This document shows positions 1-5,886 of a stretch of DNA of 6,284 nucleotides, in pieces. Where the stretch lies: assembly GCA_004552155.1 (NCBI GenBank), contig SFPF01000103.1, forward strand, positions 1 to 6,284, given 5' to 3'. Source of the stretch: Bacteroidales bacterium (lineage in GTDB: Bacteria; Bacteroidota; Bacteroidia; Bacteroidales; Bacteroidaceae). How positions within the stretch are numbered: position 1 is the first letter of the stretch; every line of letters begins with the position of its first letter. Below the pieces are notes generated by a model, which was not told the origin of the DNA, did no database searches, and saw only the letters and a list, made by a program, of their open reading frames with translations. Position numbers and translations under genes: made by a program.

Positions 1-1
1 G

Positions 2-1870
2 GATTTTCTTTCGGAGGGCAACATTCACCAAAGAAACGACGTTGAGGGTGTGACCGATGTGGAGGTTCTGCCTGAAGACATCCTATCGTATGCCCAATGC
101 CAAAACCTATTGGACTGTCTGAGTGATGAACAACCAGATATGAGATTAGGCTATCTGCCTTTGGAGTATGCCAAGTCTTCGCCATACCTCTTGTCTTTCA
201 TGGACAAGTATGAACTGAAGAAGCGTATCGTCAAGGCAATGCAGAAGTCTAATATGGTACAGAATTGCAAGACAGACACATTGCTTCTGACGAAATATCT
301 CCTCAATAACTATCGACCCATATCACCTGCACATGGAAAACTGAAGTACTTGCACGATATTATATTCGGTGAACGTCATGAGAAGAAAACACAACTTCTA
401 ATGTGGATGCCTGCATCCAATCCCTACTATAAAGCTGGCGGATTATTCGAGAGTGAGGAGGCAAAGTGTTTCTCCAAGATTATCCTTTTCTCTTCTTGGG
501 AGATGGTGCCACGTATGATTTCTGTGATGATGTCCTATTATGCAGAGCTATATACGTTTGGTGAATTAAAGAAACAGCGGCCGGATTTGCGCTACTTCTC
601 GCAGAAGAAAAATAGGTATGGAGAAAACCGCTTACGCAGTGACAGCATTCTGGAATATCCATGCGTCGCTCTTGCCGAGCTGTATTCTCCTGAAGCATAT
701 TATGGATGGAAACTGTCTGATATCAAAAAAGAAATCAAATCAAAAGTCATACAGTTGCTTCGGGAGAATCCTTTCACCCAATCGCTTCCCAGACGAAATC
801 GTGGTAACGCCAAACATATTCTCATGATTATGCAATTGCTTGACGGAGTGACGGTTGTATTGACGGACGAGATATATCTGTCAGCCAATGCTGTGGATGT
901 GATGGTTGACATTGCTATTGCATCTCCAGCTGTGTGCGCCTATCGTCAGTCGCATGACAAGGAGGATGCCAAAAAAGTAGGAAAAGCCGTCGTTTCTGTT
1001 TTCAACAAGCCCGAAAGTGCTGCGGTAATAGACTTAGTATATAATAAGAAGAGCGATGAAGACTATTATGAATCTGTACTTGACTATTGTGTAAAGGGTA
1101 ATCTCCAGGCTGTGCTTGATGAGTATGCGCATACCCATCAGACAACCCTTTTAGGTAAGACAATCGAGGAAGCGATACTTGAGACCAGCAGACTTGGTAT
1201 TGACACAACAGATACGATATATGAAGATAGCAACAAACTTATGATGCGTTGCCATTTTGCCATTCCATTTATTGACAAAACCATAACAGATAAGGCGGTG
1301 CTGCGTACGACCAACATACGCAAGGCATTCAATTCACCTTTCCGCCCATTTATTCTTTCCACCACATCCATCGGGCAAGAAGGGCTGGACTTCCACCTGT
1401 ACGCCCGTAAGATAGTGCATTGGAATCTCCCTTCCAATCCTGTTGACCTAGAACAGCGGGAGGGGCGCATCAACCGTTTCAAATGTCTTGCGATAAGAAG
1501 AAATGTCGCCTCACTCTTCGCATCTTCTGATTTTCAGTCATGGGAAGAACTTTTTGACATTGCACGTTCTACTCTTAAAGGCGATAATTCCGACATGGTG
1601 CCATATTGGTGTCTGCCTGTCAACCGATTATCGTCCGAACAGTGTCGTCGGTTGCAATTCATAGAGCGTATTGTACCGCTTTACCCATTAAGCCGTGACC
1701 GCTACCGATATGAGAAACTGATAAAGATTCTATCTTTATATCGGATGACACTTGGACAGCCCCGGCAGGAAGAACTCCTGCAACTGCTGAAGGAGATGAA
1801 CCTATCCGATAAGCAATTACAGGAACTTACGATAGATTTGTGTCCGTTCAATAAATGCACCTTTTCTTGA
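2..1870 (+). CDS. Superfamily 2 helicase, C-terminal part (5' partial)
   Basis: The reading frame is open to the left edge and ends at TGA 1868-1870, leaving 622 residues; a GTG at 50 is internal and not the true start. What is visible fits the second RecA-like lobe of a large SF2 (SNF2-like) helicase: a motif IV region 'KIILFSSWEMVP' at 476-511, motif V 'STTSIGQEGLDFH' at 1358-1396, and motif VI 'EQREGRINR' with its arginines at 1451-1477. The Walker A and DExx lobe must lie off the window. About 280 residues separate motifs IV and V, much more than in a minimal SF2 core. The end 'LGQPRQEELLQLL...IDLCPF' looks like a natural C-terminus, followed by a few residues encoded by a repeat. The gene is AT-rich compared with its neighbours, suggesting transfer. 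The role is probably ATP-driven DNA or RNA remodelling, perhaps phage defence; the helicase call is firm, the defence role is inference. Confidence 0.8.
   Translation, partial: DFLSEGNIHQRNDVEGVTDVEVLPEDILSYAQCQNLLDCLSDEQPDMRLGYLPLEYAKSSPYLLSFMDKYELKKRIVKAMQKSNMVQNCKTDTLLLTKYLLNNYRPISPAHGKLKYLHDIIFGERHEKKTQLLMWMPASNPYYKAGGLFESEEAKCFSKIILFSSWEMVPRMISVMMSYYAELYTFGELKKQRPDLRYFSQKKNRYGENRLRSDSILEYPCVALAELYSPEAYYGWKLSDIKKEIKSKVIQLLRENPFTQSLPRRNRGNAKHILMIMQLLDGVTVVLTDEIYLSANAVDVMVDIAIASPAVCAYRQSHDKEDAKKVGKAVVSVFNKPESAAVIDLVYNKKSDEDYYESVLDYCVKGNLQAVLDEYAHTHQTTLLGKTIEEAILETSRLGIDTTDTIYEDSNKLMMRCHFAIPFIDKTITDKAVLRTTNIRKAFNSPFRPFILSTTSIGQEGLDFHLYARKIVHWNLPSNPVDLEQREGRINRFKCLAIRRNVASLFASSDFQSWEELFDIARSTLKGDNSDMVPYWCLPVNRLSSEQCRRLQFIERIVPLYPLSRDRYRYEKLIKILSLYRMTLGQPRQEELLQLLKEMNLSDKQLQELTIDLCPFNKCTFS
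1851..1870. repeat. 20-bp direct repeat, left copy
   Basis: ATAAATGCACCTTTTCTTGA is identical to 3490-3509 in the same orientation. Similarity continues on both sides with single-base gaps or changes (1843-1874 against 3482-3513). This copy contains the last codons and TGA stop of the helicase gene. It could be a truncated copy of the dispersed repeat at 3490-3638, or a recombination boundary of the island to the left. Confidence 0.75.
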
Positions 1871-1942
1871 CATTATTCAAAACGCCCCACTCTTGAGACC
1901 TATTAGTTTGGCCTAATTTGATCAAAAAAACGCACAAATCGT

Positions 1943-1973
1943 TTTGCCTTTTTTCCAAGTAACGGTAATTTTG
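1943..1973 (+). promoter_or_regulatory. Bacteroidetes-type promoter for the purF-like gene
   Basis: TTTG at 1943-1946 (-33 element) is followed after 19 bp by TAATTTTG at 1966-1973, an exact match to the TAnnTTTG -7 element of Bacteroidetes primary sigma promoters. Transcription would start near 1980, giving a leader of about 30 bases before the ATG at 2012. No Shine-Dalgarno sequence is seen, which is usual for the phylum. The rest of the 1871-2011 intergenic region holds only two weak inverted repeats. Confidence 0.7.
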
Positions 1974-2011
1974 CACTTTCTTACCGCAAAAACGACTTAA
2001 TTCAGCACACT

Positions 2012-3395
2012 ATGGGTGGTTTCTTTGGCGCAGTGTCACGCAAAAACTGCACTGCCGACCTCTTCTACGGCACCGACTACAACTCGCACCTCGGCACCCG
2101 CCGAGGCGGCATGGCAGGCTACAATAAGGAAGAGAAAGCGTTTACACGTTCCATTCACAATTTGGAGAACTCGTACTTCCGCACTAAATTTGAACCGACG
2201 CTCAGCCGTTTCCAAGGCTGCACCTCCGGCATCGGCGTGATTAGCGACACCGCTCGGGCGCTTTGCCATCGTGACGGTGGCGAAAATCCAAAACCTCGAC
2301 GAATTGGCGCAGCGGCTGCTGGACCAAAACATGCACTTCGCCGAACTCTCATCGGGGAAAACCAATCAGACCGAACTTATCTCGTTGCTCATTATCCAAG
2401 GGCGCACCTTCGTGGAAGGCATTGAGAATGTGTTCCGACACATCAAAGGCTCCTGTTCCATGCTCCTGCTCACGGAAGACGGCATTATCGCCGCACGCGA
2501 CAAGTGGGGGCGCACGCCGATCGTAGTGGGGCGCAAGGCTGAAGGCTTTGCCGCCACGTCGGAAAGCACGGCGTTCGACAATTTGGACTATGAAATAGAG
2601 CATTTCCTCGGTCCCGGCGAAATCGTGCGCCTGCGCCCCGATGGCATCGAACAGATGCGCAAACCCGAAGAGCGCATGCAGATTTGCTCCTTCCTATGGG
2701 TGTACTACGGGTTTCCCACCTCGACCTACGAAGGTCGCAACGTGGAGGAAGTGCGCTATGCCAACGGCCAACTGATGGGCAGCGAAGACAAGACGGAAGT
2801 GGATTGCGTGTGCGGCATCCCCGACTCGGGCGTCGGCATGGCGCTCGGCTATGCAGCCGGAATGGGCAGACCGTATCAGCGCGCCATTAGCAAATACACG
2901 CCCACGTGGCCGCGCAGCTTCACCCCTGCCAACCAGGAGATGCGCTCGCTGGTAGCCAAGATGAAACTCATTGCCAACCGCGCGATGCTCAAAGACAAGC
3001 GCGTGCTCTTCTGTGACGACAGTATCGTGCGCGGCACTCAGCTCCGCGACAACGTGAAAGTGCTCTTCCACGACGGCGCACGCGAGGTGCACATGCGCAT
3101 TGCCTGCCCGCCGCTCATCTATGGCTGCCCGTTCATCGGCTTCACGTCCTCAAAGAGCGACATGGAACTGATTACGCGCCGCATCATCAAAGATTTCGAG
3201 GGCGACGAGAATGCCAATCTCGACAAGTACGCGACCACCGACTCGCCCGAATATCAGCGCATGGTGGAGGAAATACGCCGCCAGTTGGGACTGACCTCGC
3301 TGCGCTTCAACAAGCTCGAGCAACTCGTCAAGGCCATTGGTCTGCCCAAGTGCAAACTTTGCACGCATTGCTTCGACGGCACGGGGTGCTTCTAA
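2012..3395 (+). pseudogene. purF: Amidophosphoribosyltransferase-like protein, frameshifted
   Basis: Two frames together encode one protein of the PurF type: a class II glutamine amidotransferase (Ntn) domain followed by a phosphoribosyltransferase domain, which in PurF makes phosphoribosylamine from PRPP and glutamine, the first step of purine synthesis. ATG 2012 gives 80 residues starting 'MGGFFGAVSRKNC' up to ACC 2249-2251. The homologous reading resumes at CTC 2253 in the next frame ('LGRFAIVTVAKI') and runs 380 residues to TAA 3393-3395. The PRPP loop 'VLFCDDSIVRGTQ' (3003-3041) and a Cys-rich tail (CxxCxxC then C, 3351-3392) are intact. From memory of Bacteroidales homologues, about ten residues (a 'DxQPxxxxSH' stretch) are missing at the junction. 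Residue 2 is Gly, where glutaminase-active class II enzymes have the Cys nucleophile; I recall 'MGGFFG' as typical of this subfamily. It may be a paralogue of the main PurF. It stands alone behind its own promoter. A sequencing or assembly error is an alternative to real decay. Confidence 0.85.
2249..2255 (+). other. Frameshift junction in the purF-like gene
   Basis: The in-frame codon ACC (2249-2251) ends the frame-2 part. One extra G (2252) follows, and the conserved frame-3 reading starts at CTC (2253-2255). If ten codons are missing, 30 bases were replaced by 1, a net loss of 29, which explains the frame change. I see no slippery sequence or pseudoknot, so programmed frameshifting is unlikely. 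Confidence 0.7.
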
Positions 3396-3421
3396 CGGAG
3401 CGCAGGTGTTACCAATTATAG

Positions 3422-3459
3422 AATCAGGGAACTTTTGCCAGCGCAAAAGCTCCCTGATT
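3422..3459. terminator. Strong hairpin after the purF-like gene
   Basis: Two 17-base arms (3422-3438 and 3443-3459) pair with a single mismatch around the 4-base loop CAGC. The hairpin lies 27 bases after the purF-like stop, between convergent genes. There is no clean T run after it on either strand, so it may act as a weak intrinsic terminator, a bidirectional barrier or a 3'-end stabiliser. Confidence 0.65.
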
Positions 3460-3489
3460 GCATTTGAATATATGCGTTTTATCCTTCAT

Positions 3490-3509
3490 ATAAATGCACC
3501 TTTTCTTGA
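3490..3509. repeat. 20-bp direct repeat, right copy
   Basis: Identical to 1851-1870. Here it leads directly into the tandem repeat block at 3523-3638, which suggests that it is one end of a larger dispersed repeat and that the copy at 1851 is a truncated fragment. Confidence 0.75.
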
Positions 3510-3522
3510 TATTTTCGGCTGC

Positions 3523-3638
3523 GCTCGGCATAGCCCGAACAAGTTCGGTTCTGCGCTCGCTTGCACGAAAATTGGCGGCGGCTCGGCATAGCCCGATCAA
3601 ACAAGTTTGTCGGTCTCTGCTCTCGCCTTGCACAAACG
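3523..3638. repeat. Two tandem diverged units of a dispersed-type repeat
   Basis: Both units start with GCTCGGCATAGCCCGA (3523-3538 and 3581-3596). They continue in parallel through ACAAGTT, a CGGT/CGGTCT stretch, CTGC(G)CTCGC and TTGCAC (ending near 3569 and 3638). The second unit carries small insertions (TCAA and TG among others). Read on the minus strand, they encode related peptides ending 'ERRTELV' (unit 1) and 'AETDKLV' then stop (unit 2). I recall such tails at the ends of many Bacteroidales ORFs, which points to a dispersed family. With the hairpin at 3422-3459, this accounts for most of the 201-base gap between the two convergent genes. Confidence 0.7.
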
Positions 3639-4367
3639 TTCGTTTCCTGCTGCTGCCGTGAGGACAAACGTTTTGAAATATCTGTAATAGACGGGGAGGG
3701 GCGGGGCGTGCCGCGTGCGTGCCGAAAGCCAGCCGGGGGCGTGGGTCAGGAGCTGGATAAGGCGGAAGTCGCATAGTGCCTTGTCGTTGAAGTATTTATA
3801 AACCGCTTCTTTCGCACTCCAATAAAGTGTGGCTGCAGCCTCTGTGGGGTGGGTCAGTTGCCTGATTTCCATGGGTTGCAGGTAGCGCGAAGCAAGGCGC
3901 AGGGCGCGGCCGTCCCATCGCTCTATGTCGATGCCCACGGGGCGCGGCGACAGGGCGAGGGCAATCACGCCGGCCGTGTGCGACACGCTGAGGCGCAGCC
4001 CGAGGGCGCGGCTGTCGGTTTCTGCCGCGAAGTTCGCGCTCTGTTCGATTAGGGGACTGCCGTCAGCGTTGTGCCCGATTTGCACACCCTTGCCCAAAAT
4101 CTGCTTCATCACAAGTTGCGCCGCGAGTCGCTCGGCCATGCGTGCCGTGGAGCGGATTTCGCGAGAGGCTGCGCCGGCAGAGGGGTTGCCGCAGGCTGCC
4201 TGTTGCAGCTCGGGCGTGCAGAGGGGGTGGGAGGGCGAAAGGTCGGCGGGATAGTGCCACAGGTAGATTTGCAAACGCTCTTTGTCCTGCTCGAACGAAT
4301 ACGGCGGAAGAGTACTCAATGAGTGCTCTTCCGCCGCAACGTGTATGTTTGGCTCAAACGATGCCAT
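3597..4367 (-). CDS. 4'-phosphopantetheinyl transferase superfamily protein
   Basis: The 256-residue protein starts at ATG 4367 and ends at TGA 3599-3597. PPTases transfer the phosphopantetheine arm of coenzyme A to a serine of acyl- or peptidyl-carrier proteins in the cytosol. The diagnostic motifs are present: 'SVSH' (residues 127-130), 'GIDIER' (145-150, with Mg-binding Asp147 and Glu149) and 'WSAKEAVYK' (183-191, catalytic Glu187). The size and motif spacing fit the Sfp-like type more than AcpS. The start is uncertain. The first ~30 residues include a stretch encoded by a palindrome, and a TTG at residue 32 ('LQIYLWHY') would give a shorter protein starting at the first probable beta strand. 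The last ~13 residues ('RLCKARAETDKLV') and the stop come from a dispersed-type repeat. It lies 33 bases after ssb on the same strand, so co-transcription is likely. The carrier protein it serves is not in the window. Confidence 0.88.
   Translation of the reverse strand: MASFEPNIHVAAEEHSLSTLPPYSFEQDKERLQIYLWHYPADLSPSHPLCTPELQQAACGNPSAGAASREIRSTARMAERLAAQLVMKQILGKGVQIGHNADGSPLIEQSANFAAETDSRALGLRLSVSHTAGVIALALSPRPVGIDIERWDGRALRLASRYLQPMEIRQLTHPTEAAATLYWSAKEAVYKYFNDKALCDFRLIQLLTHAPGWLSARTRHAPPLPVYYRYFKTFVLTAAAGNERLCKARAETDKLV
4302..4336. repeat. 35-bp near-perfect palindrome in the PPTase 5' end
   Basis: CGGCGGAAGAGTACTCA (4302-4318) is complementary to 4320-4336 with one G-T position and a single central base at 4319. 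It spans codons 11-22 of the PPTase as called. There is no T run on the minus-strand side. It could be an operator, an RNA hairpin limiting translation between ssb and the PPTase, or a small inserted repeat. Confidence 0.7.
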
Positions 4368-4400
4368 ATATTTATTGTATCCTAAAAAGGCATGGCATCC

Positions 4401-4850
4401 TTAAAACGGCAAATCCGTGCCGCCCGCCGCAGGCGTTTCAAAAGAAGAAGCGGAGGGCTGTTGCGCTTGCTGGGGCGCGGCGGCGGTTTGCGGCGCGGCA
4501 GGCTGCGCTGCTGCGGGACGGCCACCGAGAAGCTCGAGATTGTCGGCCCAAATTTCCGTTACATAGCGCGTTGCGCCTTTCTTGTCAGTAAAGGAACGCG
4601 TGCGGAGCTGTCCTTCGATATAGATTTTCTCGCCTTTGTGCACGTAGCGTTCCACGATCTCCGCCAGTTTGCGCCACAGCACGATGCGGTGCCATTCTGT
4701 GCGCTCGGGAACTTGCGTGCCGTTTTGCAGCGTGTAACCCGGCGTGGTGGTGGCAAGGCTCATCGTGGCGGTGCAAACGCCGTTGTCGATGTAGCGGATT
4801 TCGGGGTCCTTGCCCACGTTGCCAATCAGCATTACTTTGTTCAGGGACAT
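4401..4850 (-). CDS. ssb: Single-stranded DNA-binding protein
   Basis: The 149-residue protein coats single-stranded DNA as a tetramer in replication, recombination and repair. It starts at ATG 4850 ('MSLNKVMLIGNVGKDPE'), the usual start of the family; a TTG two codons upstream adds nothing recognisable. The OB fold spans about residues 1-108, with 'TEWHRIVLWRKLAE' (51-64) and 'YIEGQLRTRSF' (77-87) as family signatures. A low-complexity Ala/Gln/Pro linker follows (about 111-143). The C-terminal tip is 'GGTDLPF', which keeps the Asp-Leu-Pro-Phe end that binds partner proteins but has only one acidic residue in the final seven. A 192-bp inserted element lies 25 bases upstream of the start, so the gene may now depend on a promoter within or beside it. 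I could not identify one with confidence. Confidence 0.95.
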   Translation of the reverse strand: MSLNKVMLIGNVGKDPEIRYIDNGVCTATMSLATTTPGYTLQNGTQVPERTEWHRIVLWRKLAEIVERYVHKGEKIYIEGQLRTRSFTDKKGATRYVTEIWADNLELLGGRPAAAQPAAPQTAAAPQQAQQPSASSFETPAAGGTDLPF

Positions 4851-4875
4851 AATCAACCAATTATAAGTGGTTTAT

Positions 4876-5067
4876 GGTGGGTTCTATAAATTCCCACCGT
4901 AAAAATTTACAATAATGTTGGTTTGACGTTTTGTCATCTTTTGTTTTCTTTTCGGTCTCAATCGTAAGTCTCATCGGTCACGTAGCCCGCTACGCTCCCT
5001 TTTCGACTTACAATTTATCCTCGAAAATAAATCCAAAATCTGCCAAAGCGAATTAATAGAACCCACC
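4876..5067. mobile_element. MITE-like element, 192 bp, with 17-bp TIRs
   Basis: GGTGGGTTCTATAAATT (4876-4892) is the inverted complement of 5051-5067 with one mismatch. The element is flanked directly on both sides by TTAT (4872-4875 and 5068-5071), as expected for a 4-bp target-site duplication. It contains no ORF that could be a transposase, so it would be non-autonomous. A further CCCACC at 4893-4898 can pair with the outer GGTGGG of the left end (6-bp stem, 11-base loop). The inside resembles repeats I associate with Bacteroidales genomes; copy number needs a genome search. It fills nearly all of the gap between DUF4293 and ssb. Confidence 0.7.
4964..5011. other. Nested inverted repeat within the MITE-like element
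   Basis: GTAAGTC (4964-4970) pairs with GACTTAC (5005-5011). Inside it CGTAG (4981-4985) pairs with CTACG (4990-4994) around CCCG. The two stems are separated by exactly 10 bases on each side, giving a symmetric two-tier hairpin. It may form in RNA or in single-stranded DNA. Confidence 0.5.
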
Positions 5068-5532
5068 TTATCTAATTCTGTCGGCGGCGCGCACGAGTGC
5101 TTCGTCGTGCTTGATGCCGCGCTTGGCCAGGTAGAGCGCGAGCAGGGAGAGGGCGGGGAATGCCAGTCCGTACGACGGGGCGACCTCGAAGCCCGTGCGG
5201 CTTGCGGCGGCAAAGCAGTAGGCAGCGCAGACGGCGTACCAAGCCACGACCAAGAGCATGGCGAGGTTCACGTGGCTGATTTGACGCTTGCGCTTCTTAT
5301 AGCCGAAGATAATGATCAGGGGCAAAATCGTGCTTAATGCAGTCATGAGCGCCACGCCGAAGGGATAGGTGAACTGTTCCTCGGCGCAGGTAGAGGCCAC
5401 GTAGTGGCAGCCGTAAAGCGAGCACGTGGCATCGGGCTGCGCACCGGTGAAGAGAGCGCAGGGCGCGGCGCATGCGAGTGTTGCAAAGATGCCTGCGAGT
5501 AGCAGGTAGATGCTTTGAATGCGCTGAATCAT
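5068..5532 (-). CDS. DUF4293 family membrane protein
   Basis: The 154-residue protein starts at ATG 5532 ('MIQRIQSIYLLLAGI') and ends at TAA 5070-5068. Four hydrophobic stretches (about 6-28, 58-77, 88-109 and 120-136) suggest four inner-membrane helices. A strongly basic loop 'YKKRKRQ' (78-84) lies between helices 2 and 3. The short start, the basic loop and the 'RAADRIR' end are features I associate with DUF4293, a Bacteroidetes family of unknown function. The start codon overlaps the rpoZ stop by four bases (ATGA), a sign of translational coupling. The stop codon lies within the TTAT that borders the inserted element, so the protein end was kept intact by the insertion. No function can be assigned from the sequence. 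Confidence 0.85.
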   Translation of the reverse strand: MIQRIQSIYLLLAGIFATLACAAPCALFTGAQPDATCSLYGCHYVASTCAEEQFTYPFGVALMTALSTILPLIIIFGYKKRKRQISHVNLAMLLVVAWYAVCAAYCFAAASRTGFEVAPSYGLAFPALSLLALYLAKRGIKHDEALVRAADRIR

Positions 5533-5873
5533 AAGTCGTTGCCGAGATTTTCCTTTTCTTTGGCGGGATTGCGGTAATAGATTTGGTCGTCGAGGAACTC
5601 TTGCGCGGCTATGAGCGTGGGCTTCGGCAGTTTCTCGTAGTAGCGCGAGATTTCAATCTGTTCGCGGTTTTCAAACACCTCTTCGAGGTTGTCGTTGCCC
5701 GAGGCAAATTCTTTGAGTTTGCGTGCAAGGTCTTCCTTCATCTTGGCAGAGATCTGATTGGCTCGCTTCGACATGATAGCTACGCTTTCATATATGTTGT
5801 CGGTGCCTTTGCAGAAATCCATAAGGTTGTGCGTCACGGTGTTGGTCGGTGCCTTGCTTTTTTTGTAGTCCAT
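5529..5873 (-). CDS. rpoZ: DNA-directed RNA polymerase omega subunit
   Basis: The 114-residue protein starts at ATG 5873 ('MDYKKSKAPTNTVT'). This start is chosen because the family begins with 'MDYKK'; the frame stays open upstream but there it is only the shadow of bamD. The omega/Rpb6-type core is visible: 'NIYESVAIMSKRANQIS' (26-42), with the conserved Arg-Ala-x-Gln-Ile helix, followed by 'ENREQIEISRYYEKLPKP' (68-85) and the 'RNPAKE' tail typical of Bacteroidetes. Omega binds the beta' subunit and helps polymerase assembly. The gene begins 13 bases after bamD stops and overlaps the DUF4293 start by 4 bases, so the three are likely one transcript with a promoter to the right of the window. 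No Shine-Dalgarno site is seen. Confidence 0.9.
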   Translation of the reverse strand: MDYKKSKAPTNTVTHNLMDFCKGTDNIYESVAIMSKRANQISAKMKEDLARKLKEFASGNDNLEEVFENREQIEISRYYEKLPKPTLIAAQEFLDDQIYYRNPAKEKENLGNDL

Positions 5874-5886
5874 GATTTTTATAATG

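Noticed and set aside
2240..2275. Programmed ribosomal frameshift in the purF-like gene
   Set aside because: There is no slippery heptamer or stimulatory hairpin at the junction, and missing conserved residues point to a deletion.
2012..2425. A 137-residue protein from the purF-like start codon as a separate gene
   Set aside because: The last ~57 residues are an out-of-frame reading after the frameshift; homologous sequence continues in the other frame.
1851..3509. attL/attR pair of an integrated element containing the purF-like gene
   Set aside because: The enclosed segment has no integrase or mobility gene and carries a chromosomal-type gene; a dispersed repeat explains the two copies as well.
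3523..3638. CRISPR-like or other spaced repeat array
   Set aside because: There are only two diverged tandem units, with no regular spacers.
3925..4591. Several plus-strand ORFs opposite the PPTase and ssb
   Set aside because: They are Arg/Gly/Ala-rich shadows of GC-rich genes on the other strand, with no family features and mutual overlap.
4851..4900. A promoter for ssb
   Set aside because: The best candidate (TATAATTG near 4862) deviates from the TAnnTTTG form and has no properly spaced TTTG, so it is not called.
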